From positions 1-29,010 of the forward strand of contig NGBS01000376.1 of assembly GCA_002245135.1 (NCBI GenBank): DNA of 29,010 nucleotides, written 5' to 3'. Under the pieces are notes generated by a model. The model did no database searches. It saw only the letters and a list, made by a program, of their open reading frames with translations, and was not told the DNA's origin. The position numbers and the translations under genes are program-made. Shown here piece by piece: positions 9,435-18,632 of this stretch. This DNA comes from Proteromonas lacertae (taxonomy: Eukaryota > Sar > Bigyra > Opalinata > Proteromonadidae). Each line of letters opens with the position of its first letter. The stretch's first letter is position 1.

Positions 9435-11218
9435 ATGTCTGAAAGTGATATAATCGTAAAACAAATAGGTGATAAAAAATGTGTGAAGCTAGTAGAACAT
9501 AATGACCATCTATTGGTTAGAAAAGAGATAAAAATGAAAGATAATGGTTTAGAAAAGTGTGAAAGGGAAGTGAAAATGTTAGATAAAGTCCTCAATGACG
9601 ATATGATGATTTATAAAGATAGTTATTTCAGTAAAGAAGAAGAAATTTATTACCTTTACAGTGAATATTACAAAAATGGAAGTTTACATGATAAACTAGA
9701 AAAGCAAAATCATCGAGACATTGAATTATTTGTATATATCTAATATTTAATATATATATATTTGTTTAGGTTGTATTAAAGTGTATGAAAGAGTTGATAA
9801 ATGGATTAAAATACATACATAGTAAGAATATTATTCATCGAGATTTGAAACCAGGAAATATATTAGTTGGAGATTATGGTAATTTAATAATAAGCGATTT
9901 TGGATTATCTATAGAACAAGGTTCAATTGATAATCTCTTAAGAGGGACTTATAATTATATAGCTCCTGAATTATGGGATGTTCAACCTCCTCCATATTCA
10001 ACAGCTAGTGATATATTTGCTTTGGGTTGTATATTCTATGAAATCTATACCTTAAAGCAATTATATGCTGGAAAAGATAAAGAAAAAATCAAAGCTAAAA
10101 TAATCAATAAGAACGATACTACTTTTGGAAGAAATAATTTAGAGAGAAATTTATCAATGGAAAGTTTAATAGAGAAAATGATTAGAAAAGATCCTAGATA
10201 CAGAATAGATCTAAGCAGTATTGAAAGAAGAGTGGAAATTATCGATGAAGATTTGAAGAATTCTTCACTACCAAAAAAGTCATTATGTTTCTGTTGGTCA
10301 GATTATTCATCTCTAGATTATAATATAACAGTTGGTTTTTATTTACATAATGAACATATTGCAAGAAAATCACTTGAAGATATTTGTAAAATGAATCAAA
10401 AAGAATTTAATCAGTATTGGAAATATGACTATTTAAATATGATATTTCCTGTTGTTGATCAAGATATCCCACCATTTACTGTTGATGATTTAAGTAAATT
10501 GAAAGAAGGAGAGAATAAATATTTAGATAATTTGAAGAAACTTTTAGATGAAATAAGTCATCTTGATGAAGTTAAGATTTATAATATATCAAAGAGAATG
10601 AAATCCTTTTTATTCTCTGTTGGCTTAGAATATTTATTCGATGAAATATTTTCACCATCCCAACCAAGAAGAATTCCAGTTTATTATTATGGAGATGTAC
10701 ATCCATCAAGATGGATTCATGTTACTGATGTAGAAATTGAAATATGCCCATTCCAAGTTATTAGATTATATTATGAAACTCCAAATAATCGAAATAGATT
10801 ATTATCAGTGAATGTAGAACCAACATTTACCACTTTGAAAGGAACAATAATAGGATCTGAAGGATTAGATGTATTTTTTTTAAATAAAATAAGATTTGGT
10901 GATTGGTGGTGGAAAAATAAAGAAGAAGGATATATTTATGTTCCAGTTTATCAAAGAGATGGATATAATATATCAATATGGGCATTTAGAACATGTGTAG
11001 CAATTGATTCAAAATATAAAGACCAAATTCATTGTTTTTATTTTGGTCGTCGTAGGGAAGGAAATGAATTATTATCAGTGATTGGAAAACCAGATTTTTA
11101 TCACTTGAAAGAGAAAAAGTTTGAAGGATCATCAGGAATAGATGAAGAATATTTGAATAAAATATCTCAATATGGTTGGTGGATTAATGAAAAAATGTTA
11201 ATAAAAAAAAGGCAATGA
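9435..11218 (+). CDS. protein kinase with C-terminal tandem W-repeats
   Basis: A 581-residue Ser/Thr-type kinase fused to two W-repeats. Exon 1 (9435-9731) gives the N-lobe with a poor glycine loop (VKQIGDKKCVKL), β3 lysine LLVRKEIK and αC glutamate CEREVKMLD. After a 38-nt intron (9732-9769) come HRDLKPGNIL, SDFGLS, the activation-loop end GTYNYIAPELW and DIFALGCIFYEIYTLKQLY, so the kinase should be active. A middle region shared with the gene at 13596 follows (FYLHNEH…, FNQYWKYDYLNM, IPPFTVDDLSKLK). The C terminus carries two W-repeats, from RRIPVYYYGDVHPSRWIHVT to GDWW and from YVPVYQRDG to QYGWW. Unlike the paralog at 8415, no CaaX box ends this frame (stop TGA 11216-11218). Likely role: cytosolic signalling; ligand and substrate unknown. 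Confidence 0.85.
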
Positions 11219-11272
11219 ATATGTAATTCCTCTTGTTGCATTATAAAAACATATTTCATTCCTTTTATACAT

Positions 11273-11360
11273 CTTATTATGTTGTAATTGAAAAAAATAA
11301 ATCAAATAAGTTTGATTACTCTCAAGCATTTTGAAATTATTTTTTTGTGATTATGAGAGA
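11273..11360 (+). repeat. 88-bp direct repeat, copy 2
   Basis: Identical to 9244-9331. It begins 54 bp after the stop of the kinase/W-repeat gene and ends inside the first codons of the gene relic at 11353. Two perfect AT-rich copies 2 kb apart imply recent duplication or gene conversion. Confidence 0.95.
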
Positions 11361-12145
11361 ATCTTATCGTTCTACTCAATGCTGCTTTATCAAATGAAAT
11401 GCGACATATATATCTAGTTGTTCACAAGAAATAGTGTTGTTTAAAGCAAAGAATGATCAATTCACGAATCATGTGATGTATGCATGTTACATATTTAGAA
11501 TCTATAAGATTGATGCAAGAAAAATCCAAAATAAATGCTGGTATAATTATTTTGAAGATTTTAGTTGATATGCCTTATTCTTCTCTAGAACTTAATAATT
11601 ATACAAATTTCTGTACAAATGGAACAAGTAAAACATTGTTGGTAGTGAAAATAATGAAATCAACTCTATACGTAATTTTGGTTAGCTTAGAGTATAAGGA
11701 GTAAGAATGGAATAATAATACACTAGACAAAAGGGTTGTTGATAATGGGAATATTCCTACTAATATTTTCAATCTAGATTTATCTCCTTTATCTTCACCA
11801 ATACCTTCGCCTTCACAATTTGAATTACCTCCATTACAACTACCTCCATTTCAATTAACTCCACAGAGATCTCCATTTACACCTCAACCTTCATCCTATG
11901 TAATTGACAATTTACCTTCTACACACCCAATCCCTACAGATCTTTCATATGGAGTTAATGAAGCAGTACAACCTACGAATGAAAAGTGTTCAAGACGCGA
12001 GAATCATACAATTTACGCACTTTTATACGATAGTATAAAAAGAAGAAGATTAAATGAAGAATTTGGACAATCATCCTCATCATCACTTTCAAAAGGAAAT
12101 AAGAACAGTTTATCACAATTTGAACCACCAAAGAGAATATTCTGA
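11353..12145 (+). pseudogene. degenerate copy of the gene at 14978, with Pro/Ser-rich extension
   Basis: From the ATG in the 88-bp repeat, MRESYRSTQ parallels MSNPYRLTQ of the gene at 14978, but a stop follows within 15 codons. Homology resumes near 11430 (CAAGAAATAGTGTT), and a frame from about 11480 matches at LKILVDMPYSSLEL versus LKTLLDMPYTALES. The first intron seems to have lost its donor. After a TAA at 11702-11704 the same frame stays open to TGA at 12143-12145. That part encodes a Pro/Ser-rich stretch (SPIPSPSQFELPPLQLPPF…) and a basic segment (ALLYDSIKRRRLNEEF) not seen in the intact gene. It is either a decaying duplicate or a divergent gene whose splicing I cannot resolve; I favour decay of its 5' part. 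Confidence 0.5.
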
Positions 12146-13413
12146 GATGCAAATACAATTTAGATTTAGAATGTAATGATATGATGAAACAGATGATAGA
12201 TAAAATGTTAAAAATGAAAAATGAAGAAAGATTAAGTTTAAAAGAGTTTAGAAAAGAAATGATAAAAGTGAGTGAAATATTAAGAGATGATGAAAATAAC
12301 ATGATGATATGTGAAGAAAGAAAAAATATGTTGTATGATAATGATATTGTAATTATAAAATTTCCAATATTATATCCATCAAAATATTATGCTGACAATG
12401 ATAAATGGGAGGTGATTAAAGATAGGTTAATAAAATCATACAATAATGAACCAAACGAAAGAATATTGTCAATGTTATTGATGATGAAATTATTTAAAGA
12501 TGATAATTCTATTGAAGATAAATTGAAATTTCAATTACATCACAAATGTAAAAGAAGATATTTAAGATAGAAAGAGATTGTTTAGATAAAGAAATGATGA
12601 GCATAGTATCGTATCGTATTGAGTAATGTCTCAATAGATGATGAAAATGTAATATTATTGGCTGATAAGTTAGATTCAATTTCTAATTGCAGCACAATAA
12701 ATTTAGATGGAAATAATATCAGAATGAAAAGATTAAAAACAATATGTTCAAAATCATTTGAAAAAGAAGATTATCCATTTATAGAAATGAAATATTCCTC
12801 AATGACAAAAGGAGAATTGGAATATTATTTGGATTATTATATTAAAAAGAATATAATTTTTCCAGTATATTATCTATATTTGTAATGAAATAGATTTAAA
12901 TCTGGATGATTTTAACATTTCATTGATAAAACAAATTGATTATAAAATACTTTATATATACAATGATAGAATTAGTTCTAATGGATTAAAAGAATTAACA
13001 GATTCTTTACCAGAAAATGTAGAATATATCTCAATACACAATAATCCAATTGGAGATGGTGGAGTAGAGATAATATGTAAATATATGGATAAATTTGTGT
13101 AATTTGAATAGACATTGGAATGAGTGAAAAAGGATTAGAAGTATTAATAAAAAGATTAAAAGATTATAAACCACTGACATATCTATATCTATTAGGAAAT
13201 GAATTAAACGAAAAAGAATTGAGATTAATGAAAGAAAACAAAGTAGTATTTGAAGATTTAGAAAAATTATCAATCACATTGAAAGAAGATATAGACAAAT
13301 CAGTATTAAAATCATTCTTAGAAACATTAACATTCATTATTGAAATAGAGATAGATGGAATATCAGAAGAAGAAAAGAAAGAATTATCAAAAGAATACTG
13401 GAATATTTTATAA
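12145..13413 (+). pseudogene. fragment of a kinase-LRR gene
   Basis: This begins inside a kinase C-lobe: MIDKMLKMKNEERLSLKEFR matches subdomain XI, with no N-lobe or catalytic loop upstream. An acidic/basic linker follows, then ribonuclease-inhibitor-like repeats (CSTINLDGNNI; ILYIYNDRISSNGLKELTDS; VEYISIHNNPIGDGGVEII; LTYLYLLGNELNEKEL), ending with TAA at 13411-13413. The frame changes at about 12570, 12885 and 13100, for example where MDKFV should continue into IGMSEKGLEVLIKRL. The order of parts matches the pseudokinase-LRR gene at 3052-4956, so this is probably a truncated relative inserted into or left within the kinase cluster. Some breaks may be assembly indels, but loss of the kinase front is real in this sequence. 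Confidence 0.6.
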
Positions 13414-13595
13414 TTGATAATTATTAATTGGTTTACTCTATTATTTGCTAATAAAAATGTAATTTTATATCATATTATACATATTTTCATTGTTTTAGTT
13501 GATTATAAATACATTTTATGTTTATTTTAATCAAATAATTCAAAATACATTTTCAAACCATCATCAAACCTTCATTGTATTCATTTCATATTATA

Positions 13596-14776
13596 ATGTC
13601 AATGGCAGACTCTAGTGAATCAGTTTGTGAATGCGATGAAGTTATTAAATTAATAGATGAAGATGATATCTATAAAATCTGTTTAGTAAAACATTTTGGT
13701 GAAAGAGTGTTAAGAAAAGAGACGAAACATGGATTTTCAAATGATGAAATTGATGTAATAAAAGGTTTAAAACATCGAAATGTGGTCGAATTTGTTGATT
13801 GTTTAGTAAATGACGCTGTGAATGTATTATATACTAAATATTATGAGAAAGGTGATTTAAGCGGATTAATAGAAGAAAGAAAGAATAAGAATGAGTATTT
13901 TTCAAATTCTGTATATCTTGATTTAATTAATATGTTGTTTATAGGATATGTTGAATTATATGTATGATTTAGTAAATGGATTGAAATATATTCACAACAA
14001 AGGATATATTCATAGAGATTTAAATCCTAACAATATATTAATAGGAGATGAAAATGAGTTAGTTATAAGTGGATTTGAATTTGCAATAAAAAAGGATAAA
14101 AACGATAATGAAATTTCAGGAACGCCAACATATATGTCACCAGAAAGATTAATAGAAAATGGAGATGGATATAATGAAATGAGTGATATATATTCTTTAG
14201 GTTGTATATTATATGAGATATACACATTAAGAGTATTAAATGAAAGTGATAGTATGTCAGAGTTAATAGAGAAGATAAACAGTGATAGAAAAGATTTAAA
14301 TTTTGAAAGAATGAATGGTAAAAGAGAATTAATGATAGAAGAATTAATAATGCGAATGATAGAAAAAAATGTAAAGAAAAGAATAAAACTGAATGAAATT
14401 GAAGAAAGATTAAATCAAATAATATTATCTCAACAGTTAGAAACACCATCTACTACTTCTGGTAGTAACAATAAATCTCTAATTGTTGATTTCTATTTGA
14501 ATGGTGGTTGTGTAGGAGGTAATTCATTGAAAGAAATAAGTACAATGAATGAAGAAGAATTTAACTCATTTTGGAAAGATGATTATCAAAGTGTATATCT
14601 TATATTTGTTATTGATGTATAATTAATAGATTTTATTTCCATCAATTAATCAAGGCAATCCACCATTCACTGTTGAAGATTCAAACAAATTGAAATCTAA
14701 CAGAGAAATATTTCTTCCGTATCTAAACAAAGTAATTGATTTTCTTAATAAAAGATTAACTAAAGATATTATTTAA
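13596..14776 (+). CDS. kinase-like protein of the W-repeat family, lacking the repeats
   Basis: Three exons (13596-13910, 13945-14592, 14630-14776) encode 369 residues. The N-lobe has β3 lysine ERVLRKETKHG. The C-lobe has HRDLNPNNIL, where the usual HRDLK lysine is Asn. The DFG position reads ISGFEFA, so the magnesium-binding Asp is Gly. SPERL and DIYSLGCILYEIYTL are normal. It is therefore probably a weak or dead kinase. The C-terminal region (FYLNGGCVGGNSLKEISTMN, FNSFWKDDYQS, then NPPFTVEDSNKLK) matches the middle of the protein encoded at 9435 and stops at NKRLTKDII, without W-repeats. A paralog that lost, or never had, the repeats. A second ATG at 13602 could also serve. Confidence 0.85.
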
Positions 14777-14916
14777 TATGTTATATGATTTATTGTTGTT
14801 TTCTTTTCATGATAATGATCAATCGAAAAAACAATGAAATTTAAACAACCTTGGAAGGTTTTATGGAATATGTTCTTTATACTAAAACAACATCTAAGAA
14901 ACAATTTATATTAAAT

Positions 14917-14982
14917 ATCAAAGCAGGTTTGATTACCTCAAATAATTTTTGACTGTTTTTTCTTATTTTTTGTGATTATGAG
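14917..14982 (+). repeat. diverged third copy of the 88-bp block
   Basis: Shares ATCAAA..A.GTTTGATTAC, CTCAA, a T-rich stretch and TTTTTTGTGATTATGAG with the two identical copies, with small differences. Here it directly precedes and includes the start codon (14978) of an intact gene, which shows that the block is that gene's promoter/5' UTR. Confidence 0.75.
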
Positions 14983-16422
14983 CAATCCTTATCGTTTAAC
15001 TCAACGACCCTTTGCAACTAAATTTACACCTCATCCACCTAATCATTCAAAACGAAATAGTGTTATTCAAACTAAAGGATTAACAACTCACGAATTATAT
15101 GGTATATATAGAATATATGTTGTTAGAAGCTGTAATATTGGGTAAGAAAAGCTCAAAAAGAAAGGCCAGTAAAGTTACATTAAAGACTTTACTGGATATG
15201 CCTTATACGGCTTTAGAATCCCTTCCTGCTTATTCCATTGATACAAGTACATCTTCAATATATTCATATTATTATCCATTTAATATTACAAAGTATTATT
15301 CATATTTTTAGAATAAACAAATAATAGATATGACACAAATGTGGAAGATGCAGAATTTCGAGAAGAGTTATTAGATGTGCATGGTTTTATATTATCTCAA
15401 CCAATATTCTGTAAAACATCCTACAAATTATTCGAAGAACTAACAGAGCAACCATGTTTTGTGGATTTTGTAGTAACATTCAAACAATATTTCCAATTGT
15501 ATAACAAATATCTACAAGAAGAAGACGAATACAATGATTTAGATAAAAGAATAGAAGATAAATCCATCACATCAGAATCTTTAGATAAAATCAAAAAAGA
15601 ATGTGATGAAATTTTAGATAAACTCTGTGAACTGTATAGTACAATATTACTACGAGATATTAACTTTGAATCTGTAACAATAGAAACAGAGGTATTTGAA
15701 GGTGTATATCAATTTATAACAGAATTAGCACGGAAATCAAAAGAAATAGACAAAAAGAACATGTCTAAAGTGATTAAGCAAATTGGTTTTGTAATAAGAA
15801 GTGAGAAATTCAATAAAGAAGCTGTTTTAGAGAATCAAATAAACGATGAAACTAATCATTCTAGATTTGGAAAACCTCCATTTATTATCACTGATAATGG
15901 ATTACAGAAATACAAAGATAAAGATGTAGAAGAATTAGATGAATTGTTTAAGAATAAATATTCAGTAATATCTGATAAAAGAGTAGGAGTTACTCCTTAT
16001 GATGCAAAGAAAGTGGAAAATCTAAGAGTTAAACAGTATATATTTAATACTACTTTTTATTAATAAATAGAATTGGAAGAAAATTGAAATATATGAATAA
16101 TTGTATAGACACAACAGAAGATTGGAGAACAGGTAAAATGTTAGAAAAGAAATTAATTAAAGAGAATGATGGACTTCCAGTGAATTTCCATGTTGAAAGA
16201 AAGAAATTAAAAATAAAAAGAGAAATTCATAAATTTTTTGAACAGAGATCTCCTTGTTTATCTGCTCGGCTACCATCTCCTCGACAGAAGGCAAGTGCTT
16301 ATCAGAGACCAAGGAAATCGATGTTACCAAGGATTAATAAGAGTAATAGTAACAATAATGAAGAAGAAGAAGAAGAAGATTATGAAGGTGATGATGCAGC
16401 GTTTGTGTGGGCTATTGAATAA
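14978..16422 (+). CDS. PPP1R36-like protein (tentative)
   Basis: Starting at MSNPYRLTQRPFATKF (14978), a 25-nt intron after HELY, a 35-nt intron (15293-15327) and a ~35-nt intron near 16040 give a phase-consistent gene ending with TAA at 16420-16422. The centre is helical: DVHGFILSQPIFCKTSYKLF, QYFQLYNKYLQEEDEYNDL, LCELYSTILL, VYQFITELARKSKEI, IGFVIRSEKFN. The C-terminal RSPCLSARLPSPRQKASAY and the order of helices recall protein phosphatase 1 regulatory subunit 36, found in flagellated organisms. This is from memory and untested. An acidic EEEEEED run lies near the end. The gene follows the kinase-like gene by 201 bp, and its 5' end has been copied twice within the cluster. Confidence 0.7.
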
Positions 16423-16529
16423 TTTATGAAAAGTGTTGTAAGTTTTAATGTATATAAATAGATAATTTTATTTAATTATTATTTAAAAATACAAGATATA
16501 AAAATGAAAATTTATAAATAACACAAAAT

Positions 16530-16867
16530 TTATCCACCATGAAGTGTAGAAACAAAAACAACATTATCATTATCATTCAAAACTGTATTTTCACCTTCCA
16601 ATACATCATAATCTGTGTCATTTACAATAACAATGATTCCAGGTTTACTACAATAAAATAAATTCAATTAAACAATACACTGATCCATTTTCAATAAAAA
16701 GATCATGAGAACTAGTGATAATGTTTTTATCTAACCAATTAACTAAATCCTTGATTGTCTTAACATCGGCATTGATTTCATGTTTAGTAACATTGTCTGC
16801 CAATATCTCCAATCCGCCTCTATAGATAAATAAACGATCTATACGAAAATTCAATGTGTAACAGCAT
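16530..16867 (-). CDS. URM1: URM1 ubiquitin-related modifier
   Basis: Urm1 is a ubiquitin-fold sulfur carrier for 2-thiouridine in tRNA anticodons (acting with Uba4/MOCS3 and Ncs2/Ncs6) and a protein modifier. Three exons (16845-16867, 16679-16819, 16530-16647) with introns of 25 and 31 nt encode 93 residues, normal for the family (~100). [17 protein letters not shown] gives the first β-hairpin. [20 protein letters not shown] precedes [12 protein letters not shown], and the end [10 protein letters not shown] carries the obligatory Gly-Gly thiocarboxylation terminus exactly at the stop. Only 67 bp separate it from the divergent LRR gene. Confidence 0.95.
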
Positions 16868-16934
16868 TTTTAAAAACTCGAGCAAAAGCTTGTTCGTTAT
16901 TTTTATAAAATAAAATATTTCTTGATACAAAAGG

Positions 16935-18459
16935 ATGGGTGTATGCTCATCAGTACCACAGGAAAAGGTATGTTCCCAAAATGTCATTTTATCATAATAG
17001 ACTTCTGATGTTCTGATTTTGAAAAAGAGATCACCAGAACTAGAGCAATTAGATCTTTATACACAGATTAAAGTAATAAAATGTATAATACCTTCTATAT
17101 ATTTTACCTAGGCGTTGGACTTCCAATCAACTGCATTTCAAAACTTTCGAATGCATTATGCAGTAATCTATATCAAAATTTATTAGAACTACATCTATCG
17201 AGGAATAAACTAGGTGAACAAGGAATACAACTTCTTTCATCTGCTTTAAAAAGTTCAAGCTGTATTGGTTTAGAAGTATTAGATGTGTCAGAAAATAGAA
17301 TATCAATAGGCGGTACAAATGTCCTTTCATCCGCATTTTTGGCTGGAGCTTGTTTACATCTGAAGAATCTTAATTTAAATGATAATCAGATCGTAGGTAA
17401 AGGAATTACCTATCTAATGGAAGTATTCAGAAAAGGAGCTTGTCCAAATTTAGAAGTATTGAAAATAGGATGTATATATATATTTATATTTATATTTATA
17501 TTTAGTAAATCGATTTGGTAATACTGGTCTAATGCAAGTAATAACAACACTAAAGAAAGGTGGTTTACCACACATTAAAGAATTAGATTTAGCTTGTATA
17601 TATATATATATATATATATATTAATAATAATAATAATAGTTAATCGTATTGGAGATCATAGTCTAAAAGAATTTAGTAAAGAATGTATAAAATCTGCACC
17701 ACATTTGAAATCCCTTATCTTTGATGGTAATATAATCACTCATACTGGTATTGAATATCTCGCCTCTGGTATGTCTAAAGGAGCATTAAGAGAGTTGGAT
17801 AAATTATCATTGAAATGGAATGAAACTAGTAATATGGCGATGGAGAAATTATCTCAGTCAATTAGAATACAGAAGATATTAACAACTTTAACTTATATAG
17901 ATCTTGAAAGTATAAATAATAATAATAATAATTATATATATATTTATATACTATTTATAGGATGTAGGATAACTCACAGTGCAATCACATCATTTACTAC
18001 TACACTCGCAAGAGGAGGTTGTCCTTTACTTTCCACTTTAATATTAGATGACAATGCAATAGGTAATACAGGTTTGATCAGTATTTGTAATTGTTTATTA
18101 TCAGATGGTATGAAAATGTTAAATTTATTAAGTTTAAGAAGTTGCTGTTTAACAAGTGATGGAATTTATTGTCTTAGTTATACAATTGGTAGTAGCAAAT
18201 TGACACATTTGTCATCATTGGTTTTGTCTAATAATAATATTGAGTCAAAAGGTATAAAATCTCTGATTGATAAGATGGGTAAAGAAACATGTCCTTCTAT
18301 GAGAAGCTTAGATATTAGTTATAATTTGTTTGATGAAACGACTACTTTACAGTTTGCTGGGTTGAAAGCTGCATTACCTACATTAATATCTATAAAATGT
18401 GAGAGTATGATTATTTATATTTTATTATTTCCATAGAAAGATCCATATTTGTCGATTAG
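16935..18459 (+). CDS. RNI-type leucine-rich repeat protein with acylation-type N terminus
   Basis: Begins MGVCSSVPQEK, which fits N-myristoylation of Gly2 and possible palmitoylation of Cys4. Introns at 16968-17000 and 17083-17111 precede a series of ~28-residue ribonuclease-inhibitor-like repeats: LLELHLSRNKLGEQGIQLLS, LEVLDVSENRISIGGTNVLS, LKNLNLNDNQIVGKGITYL, IKELDLAFNRIGDHSLKEF, LKSLIFDGNIITHTGIEYLA, LSTLILDDNAIGNTGLIS, LSSLVLSNNNIESKGIKSL. Three more introns, two in AT-repeat DNA near 17470 and 17597, fall between repeats. I place the stop at 18457-18459 after a last short exon; without that splice the gene stops at 18434. It probably acts as a membrane-tethered protein-binding scaffold, as in Ran-GAP/NLR-like LRR proteins. 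Partner unknown. Confidence 0.85.
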
Positions 18460-18632
18460 AAGTAAAATAAAGTTATTTATTTGTTATTTTATTTATATTT
18501 TAATTTTTTTATTGATATGTATGTATATATAGAGTTTATTCGTTATTGAATGAAGAGAATAAAAATTCAAATTTAAAATCTATTTTGAATTAGAATGCTT
18601 GAGAAAGCTTGGTAATCTTAAAAAATTGAAAG

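Noticed and set aside
14010-14449. Long open frames on the minus strand opposite the kinase-like gene
   Set aside because: They are shadows of the coding strand: hydrophobic, biased composition and no homology, while the plus strand has clear kinase motifs.
15099-15170. Frameshift in the gene at 14978 near HELYG
   Set aside because: A 25-nt GT..AG intron after HELY restores the frame (ELY/EAVILGKKSSKRK), so no indel is needed.
17586-17640. (TA)n and AAT runs as CRISPR-like or other repeat array
   Set aside because: Simple microsatellites inside GT..AG introns, without spacers of regular size.
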